From: JBBKWX01 sp037969175
Lineage (GTDB): Bacteria; Bacteroidota; Bacteroidia; AKYH767-A; JBBKVM01
Assembly: GCA_037969175.1 (NCBI GenBank)
Contig: JBBKWX010000052.1
Location: 1 to 13,114, forward strand
Direction: 5' to 3'
Length of the DNA: 13,114 bases
Positions within the stretch are counted from its first letter, which is position 1; each line of letters opens with the position of its first letter. A program made the translations under genes and the position numbers. Below are positions 6,115 through 12,062 of the stretch, one piece after another. The notes beneath the pieces are model-generated. The model made no database searches and was not told where the DNA came from. It was given only the letters and a program-made list of their open reading frames with translations.

Positions 6115-6687
6115 ATGAAAACTACAAATGCTAAATCCACAAAAAACTCGAATACAAAAACCGAAAAACAAAATGGTTACAAAGCAAAATCCGGTGCAGC
6201 AGAAGGGTTACGAGAATTATTTGTAGATGAACTTAAAGACATTTTTTGGGCAGAGAAAGCACTCACCAAAGCCATTCCAAAAATGATCAAGAATTCAAAT
6301 TCTAAAGAACTTGAAACAGCACTTACTGATCATTTGGAAATTACACAAGAACACATTGTTCGTTTGGAAAAAGTTTTTACTGCTATAGGTAAAAAAGCTG
6401 TGGCAAAAAAATGTGAAGCGATGGATGGTCTCATTAAGGAAGCTGAAGAAATAATGAAAAATACAGAAAAAGGTATGGTACGCGATGCGGCTATTATTTT
6501 AGCAAGCCAGAAAGTAGAGCATTATGAGATAGCCTCATACGGGACACTTTGCGCATTTGCGAAAACCCTTGGCGAAGACAAGGTGGCTTCAATACTTCAT
6601 GAAACTTTGGAGGAAGAAAAAGAAGCGGATACAAAGTTGACAGACATTGCCGAATCATTTATTAATGAAGAAGCGGCAAGTATTTAG
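6115..6687 (+). CDS. DUF892 (YciE/YciF-type) ferritin-like protein
   Basis: The 190-residue protein begins with a lysine/threonine-rich disordered tail (1-28), then the DUF892 domain from GLRELFVDELKDIFWAEKAL (31-50) to the C-terminus. Helix 1 carries Glu39 and Glu47, helix 2 Glu75 and His80, helix 3 Glu135, His136 and Glu138, and helix 4 Glu167-170. This is the four-helix, ferritin-like arrangement of YciE/YciF, whose members dimerise and can hold a di-metal centre. Such proteins are stress-induced in enterobacteria and occur widely in Bacteroidota. A 52-residue membrane peptide gene starts 40 bp downstream, then a YtxH gene, and the three likely form an operon. The domain is clear; the exact metal ligands and the activity are not established from sequence. 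Confidence 0.88.
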   Translation: MKTTNAKSTKNSNTKTEKQNGYKAKSGAAEGLRELFVDELKDIFWAEKALTKAIPKMIKNSNSKELETALTDHLEITQEHIVRLEKVFTAIGKKAVAKKCEAMDGLIKEAEEIMKNTEKGMVRDAAIILASQKVEHYEIASYGTLCAFAKTLGEDKVASILHETLEEEKEADTKLTDIAESFINEEAASI

Positions 6688-6727
6688 TAAAATAATTAGT
6701 CAGTAAACCTTTATAAAAAAGCAAACT

Positions 6728-6886
6728 ATGGGAAATCTACTTTATATTATTGCAGTAATACTCATCATCGGATGGTTAATAGGCTTTGTAGGATATAATG
6801 TCGGGGGAGGACTTATCCACATTCTTTTGGTAATTGCAGTGATTGCAATTATTCTCAGAATAATACAGGGCAGAAGGCCACTTTAA
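6728..6886 (+). CDS. DUF5670 (lmo0937-type) small membrane protein
   Basis: The 52-residue peptide begins MGNLLYIIAVILIIGWLIGF, continues with VGYNVGGGLIHILLVIAVIA and ends in a basic tail RIIQGRRPL. Two transmembrane helices are joined by a Gly-rich turn. This matches the lmo0937 family of short membrane proteins (DUF5670), which are common beside stress genes and have no known biochemical role. It sits 40 bp after the DUF892 gene and 43 bp before the second YtxH gene, consistent with a single transcript. Confidence 0.85.
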   Translation: MGNLLYIIAVILIIGWLIGFVGYNVGGGLIHILLVIAVIAIILRIIQGRRPL

Positions 6887-6929
6887 AATAGCTGTAAATC
6901 ATAATAATTAACAAAAAAAAACAAAAGTC

Positions 6930-7253
6930 ATGAGCACAAATAAAATAGTTTTAGGAACAATAGCGGGAATTGCCGCCGGAGCAATAGCAGGTATATTATT
7001 CGCACCAGAAAAAGGTTCGACAACCCGTAAACAAATTTTGGACAAGGGCAGTGATTATGGAAAGAAGCTGAAATCAAAGCTCGGAGACAGCATTGGATCT
7101 ATTTCCAATAAAATTGAAAATGCAAAGAATAAAGCTGAAGGTATAGTTGACCAGGGAAAAGCAAAGTTCGAGGAAATTAAAAGCGAAACAAAAAAAGCAA
7201 CATCAAATATAAAGAATGATGGTGTTTCTGACTTTAAACAGTCGAGAACATAA
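6930..7253 (+). CDS. YtxH domain protein (copy 2)
   Basis: The 107-residue protein begins MSTNKIVLGTIAGIAAGAIA, a glycine-rich transmembrane anchor, followed by LFAPEKGSTTRKQI, the YtxH motif. The tail is a lysine-rich amphipathic helix (SNKIENAKNKAEGIVDQGKA), LEA-like in character. It has the same length as the paralogue at 3996 and strong similarity over the first 40 residues, then diverges. It is the last gene of the DUF892-DUF5670-YtxH run and is followed 5 bp later by a long inverted repeat that may end the transcript. A role in envelope stress is inferred from YtxH relatives. Confidence 0.85.
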   Translation: MSTNKIVLGTIAGIAAGAIAGILFAPEKGSTTRKQILDKGSDYGKKLKSKLGDSIGSISNKIENAKNKAEGIVDQGKAKFEEIKSETKKATSNIKNDGVSDFKQSRT

Positions 7254-7258
7254 ATGAT

Positions 7259-7351
7259 CTAAAGGTGGTTCTATAATTTCGGAATCATATATCTTTCTTT
7301 TTCTGGACAAATTAGAATGAGCCGATTACGAATACATAGAACCACCTTTAG
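7259..7351. repeat. 93-bp inverted repeat/hairpin after YtxH gene
   Basis: CTAAAGGTGGTTCTAT (7259-7274) is the exact reverse complement of 7336-7351. The pairing continues inward with TTCGGAATC against GATTACGAA. The 61-bp interior makes this longer than an ordinary terminator, and no strong U tract follows. It could terminate the DUF892 operon, act as a 3' RNA-stabilising structure, or be a MITE-like insertion. Confidence 0.6.
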
Positions 7352-7398
7352 TTCATTTAAAAATATAATTTATTAACACAATATAAAATTACGATTAA

Positions 7399-7632
7399 CA
7401 TGATGGTATTCAATTAATGGTGTATTTGAACCATACAAGTAATGAATTGCCGGATCTTCTTTTTGTTGATCTCAACATGCCACGAAAAAATGGACTTGAA
7501 TGTTTGAAAGAAATAAGAAGTAATATGAAATTCAGTGATGTTACAATAGTCATTTTCTCTACGTCTTTAGCTAAAAAAGATATTGAAGAAACATTAATTA
7601 TTGGCGCTAATGGGTATACCAGAATAGCCTGA
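7399..7632 (+). pseudogene. Truncated response-regulator receiver domain
   Basis: The frame is open after a stop codon at about 7393-7395 and reads DGIQLMVYLNHTSNELPDLL, then FVDLNMPRKNGLECLKEIR, IVIFSTS and IIGANGYTRIA before TGA 7630-7632. This is the middle of a CheY-like receiver of the kind found in Bacteroidota stand-alone regulators. It has the phospho-acceptor Asp in FVDLNMP, the switch Ser/Thr in FSTS, and GA.GY. The first beta strand with its acidic pair (about 40 residues) and the C-terminal Lys-Pro region (about 20 residues) are missing. Codons after the TGA (ISKILTRV) still resemble the lost C-terminus. ATG 7417 could start a 71-residue peptide, but it could not fold as a working receiver. 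It lies just inside the right direct repeat. Confidence 0.7.
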
Positions 7633-7708
7633 ATCTCCAAAATATTAACCAGGGTGAAAAAAGGATAGCCTGGTTTATTCGTAAATCATTGATATAGATT
7701 ATAATTAT

Positions 7709-7785
7709 TCTCGTTCGGACCGCAAATTAGGAAGCAGATAGCTTCCTTTTTTTGTGCCTAATAGTTTGATAATGCGGATTTTCGA
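7709..7785 (+). repeat. Right direct repeat (attR-like): tRNA-Asp 3' fragment plus terminator
   Basis: This is the ungapped counterpart of 112-188 with 70 of 77 bases identical. It holds the last part of the tRNA-Asp T-stem and acceptor stem (TCGTTCGGACCG) and the terminator, but nothing of the tRNA 5' half, so it is not a tRNA gene. Sequence upstream of it is unrelated to the tRNA. It marks the likely right boundary of the integrated element. Confidence 0.88.
7730..7753 (+). terminator. Duplicate of the tRNA-Asp terminator
   Basis: GGAAGC and GCTTCC with a five-base loop and seven T residues copy the terminator at 133-156, with one loop change (C to A). It would stop transcripts leaving the putative element before they reach the downstream chromosome. 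Confidence 0.75.
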
Positions 7786-8017
7786 TGGCATTGCTGATTA
7801 TTTTATGCCGACCGTGCTGAGTGAGCAAGATTACTATCCTTTTGGAACATTTCTTAAGGGTAAAGCCGCTCTGATGGAAACTTTTATGGATATTGAATAT
7901 GGCGGAAAGTCTACTGGGTTTTGTGTATATAAATCTTCACATATGAAATATCAGTTTTCTAAAAACCAGACAAATATTTCTAAATTTATAGTAAAGTTTA
8001 AATTATTGGAAAGCTAA
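7772..8017 (+). pseudogene. Rhs/YD-repeat core fragment
   Basis: From ATG 7772 the frame reads DGIADYF, then MPTVLSEQDYYPFG (about 7802-7846). NDGIADYF...VLS..DYYPFG is the characteristic segment just before the core of Bacteroidota Rhs-type proteins. After the PFG the usual MPGR and YRYGFNGKE segments are missing, and the remaining 55 codons match nothing I know. The similarity begins only a few bases before the end of the right direct repeat, so the large upstream part of the gene is absent here. It is a leftover of the chromosomal flank or of a rearrangement. The short open frame may not be expressed. Confidence 0.55.
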
Positions 8018-8036
8018 CAGCTTAATAGTATCTTTC
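8006..8036 (+). promoter_or_regulatory. Bacteroidota promoter for the delta-60 repeat protein gene
   Basis: TTG at 8006-8008 and TATCTTTC at 8029-8036 are separated by 20 bp, close to the phylum's primary sigma factor consensus (TTG, 19-21 bp, TAnnTTTG), with one mismatch in the last base of the -7 box. Transcription would begin near 8043, giving a leader of about 55 bases before ATG 8098. Confidence 0.5.
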
Positions 8037-8097
8037 TTAAATAAAGAGGAGAAGGTTGTTTTTAGAATTATTGTCCTGTCGAATAAAGATCTCAACT

Positions 8098-10608
8098 ATG
8101 AAATTCATATATCAAGTAATTTTTGTCTTTGGAATAGTGCTATTGTCTTTGAATCTGCAAGCTCAGCCCGGGGCGGTGGATTTAAGTTTTAATCCGGGTG
8201 ATACAGGTTATGGGACAGGAACTAATGGTACTATTTATTCGACAGCGATTCAGATGGATGGGAAAATAGTTCTTGCAGGAAATTTTACAAAGTATAAGAA
8301 CAATTTGTGCAATAACATTGCAAGGCTAAATTCAGATGGAACCTTTGATGGAAGCTTTAATTCTGGCAGCGGTTCAAATGGTGAAATTTACAGTATGCTA
8401 CTGCAGCCTGATGGGAAGATTATCATCGCAGGCGAGTTTACTGTATACAATGGCACCACTGCCCGTAGAATTGCACGAATAAATACGGATGGCACTATTG
8501 ACCCACTCTTTATTTCAGGATCAGGTTTTGATAATTATGTAACTGCATTATGTCTTCAAACTGATGGAAAAATAATAGTGGCTGGAGATTTCTACAATTA
8601 CAAGGGTGCGGCAGCAAGATCAATGGTAAGAATTAACAATAATGGTAGTAGGGATACGAGCTTTAACATAGGTAACGGGCCCGATGATCTTATACATTGC
8701 ATACACGTTCAAAATGATGGAAAAATACTTGTAGGTGGAGCTTTTTATGAATTCAACGGATCGAACAGGGTTGGGATAGTCCGGCTAAATAGTTCAGGAG
8801 TTGTAGATTATAGTTTCAATCCTGGTACAGGAGTGGGTGGATGGGTTGATGTTGTGACAACCCAACCGGATAATAAAATATTGATTGGCGGAAATTTTAA
8901 CCCATATAATGGGGTTTATCGTAGCAATATCGCCAGGATCAACCCCGATGGTACACTTGATACCACATTTGACCCTGGTTTTGTTAGTTATCAAATAGCC
9001 ACCATTAAAGTTTTACCTGATAGCAGTTTAATTGTATCGGGAGGAATAACTATGTTCAATTCTGTCAAGAAAGAACTAATTGTAAGAGTGTTTTCAAATG
9101 GAACAGTAGATACCACTTTTAATAAAAATGATATATTTTATCCTAGTGCATCTTATTCATACTCAACCAGCATTCAAAGTGATGGAAAAATTATCGTGGC
9201 TGGATCTTTTTCTGAATACGACGACATAGAGCAGAATAATATTGCCCGATTGAATTCAGACGGGAGTTTAGATTTGGCCTTTAATGAACAAAAGGGAGTA
9301 GGGATATCAGTTAAAAAAATATGGATACAGCCAGATTCAAAACTGATGATCTGTGGAAATTTCGGAAGTTATTTTGGTTATCCAATTGGAAGGATAGCAC
9401 GATTACATCCTGATGGCGAAAGAGACACTAGTTTTAATAATATACAGGGAGCTAACATGGAAGTTAGAAATGTTTTACAACAACCTGACGGAAAATATAT
9501 AATAACCGGTGGATTTACCAAGTACGATAATGTTGTCCGAGGCAGAATCGCCAGAATTAATTCAAATGGCAGCCTGGATACTACTTTTAATTCTGCAATT
9601 GGAGTCAATGGCGACATTTATGATTCTGTATTACAGCCAGATGGAAAAATAATTATTGTTGGAAATTTTCAATATAATGGAAATTCATCAAAATTCATTG
9701 CCAGAGTAAAACCTGATGGAACAATGGATACAGGATTTAATATTGGAACGGGTACAAATACTGGACCTCCTACAGCGGTTAATTTGCAACCTGATGGGAA
9801 AATAATTATCGGCGGTACTTTCACGAAATTCAATGGAGTAAATAGAAAAAATATAGCCCGGCTAAATTCAGATGGTAGTTTAGATATGAGTTTTAATCCG
9901 GGAACGGGTCCATCTGCCCAAATCACAAAAATTGAATTGCAACCTGATAATAAAATAATTATCGGAGGTGGATTTACTAGTTATAATGGAATTCAAATAA
10001 GGAATATTGCGCGTCTAAATCCAGATGGTAGTTTGGATCCAACTTTAAATTCTTACGCAGGGTTAAACTCTTGGTTTACTAGCCTAAAACTTCTGGCAAA
10101 CGGAAAGATACTGATAGCCGGATATTTTACAAGTTACAATGGCATTTCAGTGCCTGGTATTTTTAGGGTAAATTCAGATGGCAATGTGGATCTGACATTT
10201 AATTCTGGTTCAGGACCTGACTCAGTTATTTACGCAATTGCAACTCAAAATAATGGGGATATCCTGGTAGGAGGTCTATTTAAATCAATCAATGGAATTG
10301 GCCGTAATCGTTTAGCCCGATTATTTGGAGGGGTGAATTCAATACATGAATTTTATCTTTCAAACGATATTAAAGTCTACCCCAATCCATGTAATGGCAC
10401 ATTGAATCTCGATTTCGTCTCCGACAATTTCAAATCATCGGATTGGATTATCGAATTAAGTGACATATCCGGAAGGAAATGCTTTGCAAGCAAGTTGGTT
10501 TCTGAACGAAGCATGCTAGAGCTTGGGCATCTCAGCCCAGGTGCCTACCTCATCAGAGTAAGGAACGGGCATGAAATGAGATCCGGTAAAATTATAATTA
10601 CTGAATAA
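8098..10608 (+). CDS. Secreted delta-60 repeat protein with T9SS type A sorting domain
   Basis: The 836-residue protein has a Sec signal peptide (1-22, cleaved at LQA-Q). About 14 copies of a roughly 50-residue beta repeat follow, each with the core QPDGKIII.G.F..YNG, then IARLN.DG..D..FN. These are delta-60 (DUF5122) repeats, which probably form beta-propeller blades. Residues 760-836 (VYPNPCNGTLNL... SPGAYLIRV... KIIIT) are a T9SS type A C-terminal sorting domain, so the protein is expected to be exported by the type IX system and released or anchored at the cell surface. ATG 8098 is chosen over TTG 8056 because the signal peptide starts there. Repeat 6 (about 9001-9123) is the most degenerate. 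A good promoter lies upstream. The ligand or role is unknown; adhesion or polymer binding is a guess. Confidence 0.93.
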   Translation: MKFIYQVIFVFGIVLLSLNLQAQPGAVDLSFNPGDTGYGTGTNGTIYSTAIQMDGKIVLAGNFTKYKNNLCNNIARLNSDGTFDGSFNSGSGSNGEIYSMLLQPDGKIIIAGEFTVYNGTTARRIARINTDGTIDPLFISGSGFDNYVTALCLQTDGKIIVAGDFYNYKGAAARSMVRINNNGSRDTSFNIGNGPDDLIHCIHVQNDGKILVGGAFYEFNGSNRVGIVRLNSSGVVDYSFNPGTGVGGWVDVVTTQPDNKILIGGNFNPYNGVYRSNIARINPDGTLDTTFDPGFVSYQIATIKVLPDSSLIVSGGITMFNSVKKELIVRVFSNGTVDTTFNKNDIFYPSASYSYSTSIQSDGKIIVAGSFSEYDDIEQNNIARLNSDGSLDLAFNEQKGVGISVKKIWIQPDSKLMICGNFGSYFGYPIGRIARLHPDGERDTSFNNIQGANMEVRNVLQQPDGKYIITGGFTKYDNVVRGRIARINSNGSLDTTFNSAIGVNGDIYDSVLQPDGKIIIVGNFQYNGNSSKFIARVKPDGTMDTGFNIGTGTNTGPPTAVNLQPDGKIIIGGTFTKFNGVNRKNIARLNSDGSLDMSFNPGTGPSAQITKIELQPDNKIIIGGGFTSYNGIQIRNIARLNPDGSLDPTLNSYAGLNSWFTSLKLLANGKILIAGYFTSYNGISVPGIFRVNSDGNVDLTFNSGSGPDSVIYAIATQNNGDILVGGLFKSINGIGRNRLARLFGGVNSIHEFYLSNDIKVYPNPCNGTLNLDFVSDNFKSSDWIIELSDISGRKCFASKLVSERSMLELGHLSPGAYLIRVRNGHEMRSGKIIITE

Positions 10609-11146
10609 GGACGATACTACGCGAGAATTTTATAAATGTGATTTTTTTTTCCCGGAAAGCAGGGAAGTTTCGCGCGGAATGAGTCTGGCAGATGAATAGG
10701 CTTTCCAATTTTACAAATAAACGGCCTATTTACATATTAAGCCATCATTAATTTCTATTGTAAGCAACCCCCAAAATCATATGTATAAAAAATAGAAAAA
10801 TGTATAAATTAATTTTGAAGCCAATCTTTATCGCTCCTACTCTTGTAGGAAAAGAGGGTACTTATAATAAATTTAAATTCAATGGAATTCCAGGTCATTG
10901 TACTTTCTCTGTGAGTGTGGTATAAATTGAGAAATAGGATTTTAGAAAGCAATATTGTAGTTAAATGAGCACTTTATACTGATTAATTCAGAAATAAGGA
11001 GTTACATTATTGAATATTGTAAATATAAATGAAACACAAAAGTAATTCGATATTACCAAATTCAAGGAGAGTAATTATGATAATAAATAGCTCATTTGCA
11101 TTCTTTATTTTTCTACTGAATAGATTCTGATCCTAAACACTTTAAT
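10609..11146. other. Gene-poor AT-rich stretch with a small open frame
   Basis: No convincing gene is present. A 41-codon frame from ATG 10800 to TAA 10923-10925 reads protein-like sequence (PTLVGKEGTYNKFKFNGIPG) and may be a gene end or a chance frame. A 6-bp hairpin TCCTAC/GTAGGA with a TCTT loop sits at 10835-10850. No clear terminator follows the large upstream gene. Confidence 0.35.
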
Positions 11147-11287
11147 TCAAGTGAGGAATGTTTTTACTTTTAGCTTTTTCATCATTTTTACTACATTTTT
11201 CAGATTACTAATGTTTGGAGTATATTTCATAATGGCCTTAATATTAGATGCTTTGTGATAACCGCCTGATATTAGAATCGATTTTTC
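11147..11287 (-). pseudogene. Possible 3' gene remnant on the minus strand
   Basis: On the minus strand a frame running to a TGA (complement of 11147-11149) reads EKSILISGGYHKASN, then IKAIMKYTPNIS and KMMKKLKVKTF. The composition and hydrophobic pattern look like the C-terminus of a real protein. Its upstream continuation is replaced by the CACAGAG/CACGGA repeat block at 11287-11380. I do not recognise the family. Confidence 0.28.
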
Positions 11288-11380
11288 ACACAGAGAAGCA
11301 AAGCCCGCTGCGCAAGCGGCACGAAGGTACAGAGGTTTTTTCCCACGGATCTCACGGAATTCACACGGAATTCACGGAAT
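11287..11380 (+). repeat. CACAGAG / CACGGA-type intergenic repeat block
   Basis: CACACAGAGAAGCAAAG at 11287-11303 and CACGAAGGTACAGAGG are followed by four spaced CACGGA units at 11344-11379, two of them extended to CACGGAATTCA. A GC-rich inverted repeat CCGCT/AGCGG lies between. Such degenerate CACGAAG/CACGGA tracts are frequent in intergenic DNA of many Bacteroidota; their function is unknown. A related block in the opposite orientation lies at 11999-12033. Confidence 0.55.
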
Positions 11381-11545
11381 AAATATGAATATCACTAATC
11401 TTCGACCCCCTGTAATCTCCCTGAATGGGGACAAATTTTTGCTCTTTGAATCGATTGATTCAAAGATTAACCAGCATATATGCAGTTGGATACCAATATT
11501 AGGAAACCGAAATTAGGTTCGTAAGAACTCTTCGGACTTATTGAA

Positions 11546-11576
11546 TTGAGAAAATCAGAAATTGTACATATATTTG
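11546..11576 (+). promoter_or_regulatory. Promoter of the yefM-like antitoxin gene
   Basis: TTG at 11546-11548 and TATATTTG at 11569-11576 are separated by 20 bp. The -7 box matches TAnnTTTG at every fixed position. Transcription would start near 11583, about 23 bases before ATG 11606. The -7 box lies inside the TGTACA operator array. Confidence 0.65.
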
Positions 11577-11592
11577 TACATAATTATGTACA
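11563..11592. promoter_or_regulatory. Triple TGTACA operator for YefM-type autoregulation
   Basis: TGTACA occurs at 11563, 11575 and 11587, exactly 12 bp apart, each followed by an AT-rich spacer beginning TA. TGTACA is its own reverse complement. Core TGTACA palindromes 12 bp apart are what I recall for the E. coli yefM-yoeB operator, bound by the antitoxin N-terminal domain. Here the sites overlap the -7 box and the probable transcription start, so binding should block transcription. Confidence 0.7.
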
Positions 11593-11605
11593 TAAAATAT
11601 AAGTC

Positions 11606-11860
11606 ATGCTTACCACAACCTTGTCAGATTTCAGGAAAGATATCAAGAGTTACTTTGATCGTGTCACCACCAATTTTGAAACCCTGATCATCAATCGGGG
11701 TAAGGACAATGGGGTTGTGATCATGTCGTTGGCCGAGTATAATTCCTTGTGTTCAACCCAGCATGAATTTTCCTCGAAGAAAAACGAAAAACGACTGGAT
11801 TCAGCCATTGAAAAGTTGAAGTCAGGAAAAAGGGGAGCGAAGAAACTTCTTGAAGAATGA
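11606..11860 (+). CDS. yefM: Type II antitoxin of the Phd/YefM family
   Basis: The 84-residue protein begins LTTTLSDFRKDIKSYFDRV and continues with ETLIINRGKDNGVVIMSLAEYNSL (27-50). This is the Phd/YefM DNA-binding fold with its conserved R-G...VVIMS..EY strand-helix motif. The remainder (51-84) is charged and probably disordered until bound by the toxin. The antitoxin should repress its own promoter through the three TGTACA sites just upstream. Its stop codon overlaps the start of a toxin-like frame in ATGA (11857-11860), the usual layout of yefM-yoeB pairs. That toxin is cut short, so the antitoxin appears to be an orphan that may still act as a repressor. The length is normal for the family. 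Confidence 0.88.
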   Translation: MLTTTLSDFRKDIKSYFDRVTTNFETLIINRGKDNGVVIMSLAEYNSLCSTQHEFSSKKNEKRLDSAIEKLKSGKRGAKKLLEE

Positions 11861-11934
11861 AATACGTTTTTGTGGATTGGCTTTTTTTGCCACGAAGGCT
11901 CAAAGACTCTAAGTTGCTCGAAGGGTTTGAATAA
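11857..11934 (+). pseudogene. yoeB: 5' stub of a YoeB-type toxin gene
   Basis: ATG 11857 overlaps the antitoxin stop by four bases. The first codons give MKYVFVD, close to the usual start of YoeB-family mRNA endoribonucleases (MKY.FVD..WEDY). After codon 7 or 8 the similarity ends at CTTTTTTTGCCACGAAGGCT, the start of an intergenic repeat tract, and the frame closes after 25 codons at TAA 11932-11934. The ribonuclease core and its catalytic residues are absent, so no toxin is made. The identification rests on seven residues plus operon layout and operator type. Confidence 0.6.
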
Positions 11935-12033
11935 TCATTAATCCAACCTTTCTTTTTCCCGCAGATGAATTTAGATGTTTCCAGATTTTCGCAGAATGAA
12001 TTCCGTGCTTTCCGTGTTTCCGATATTCCGCGT
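11888..12033 (-). repeat. Intergenic repeat tract with CACGGA units on the minus strand
   Basis: The tract opens with TTTGCCACGAAGGCTCAAAG (plus strand), followed by CCCGCAGATGAATTTAGATG and TTCGCAGAATGAA. ATTCCGTGCTTTCCGTGTTT at 12000-12019 contains CACGGA-like units on the minus strand. These are the same kind of tracts as 11287-11380 but in inverted orientation, so the antitoxin locus is flanked by opposed repeat blocks. It replaces the body of the toxin gene. Confidence 0.5.
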
Positions 12034-12062
12034 TGAATATTAATTTATCTATTTTTAACAAC

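Larger units (their letters stand above)
112..7785. mobile_element. Putative tRNA-Asp-anchored integrative element (decayed)
   Basis: A 77-bp direct repeat bounds this 7.6-kb stretch. The left copy is the 3' end and terminator of an intact tRNA-Asp gene. The right copy is the same piece without the rest of the tRNA. That is the classic geometry of an element inserted by a tyrosine recombinase into a tRNA 3' end, which leaves the tRNA whole. A broken frame resembling an integrase N-terminus lies just inside the left end (262-846), where integrases usually sit. The cargo is a co-oriented set of small stress-type genes plus decayed fragments. No intact recombinase, relaxase or replication gene is visible, so the element would now be immobile on its own. 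The alternative is a duplication caused by recombination between two tRNA-Asp loci. Confidence 0.6.

Noticed and set aside
7709..7785. A second tRNA-Asp gene
   Set aside because: Only the 3' acceptor and part of the T-stem are present. The D-arm and anticodon arm are missing upstream.
8056..8097. Upstream TTG start for the delta-60 repeat protein
   Set aside because: It would place 14 polar and hydrophobic residues before a complete signal peptide that begins at ATG 8098.
8794..9926. Several minus-strand frames inside the delta-60 repeat gene
   Set aside because: They recur in register with the repeats and are reverse shadows of the repeated codons.
11343..11380. CRISPR-like array in the CACGGA repeats
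   Set aside because: Units are short, irregularly spaced by only a few bases, have no constant-length spacers, and no cas genes are present.
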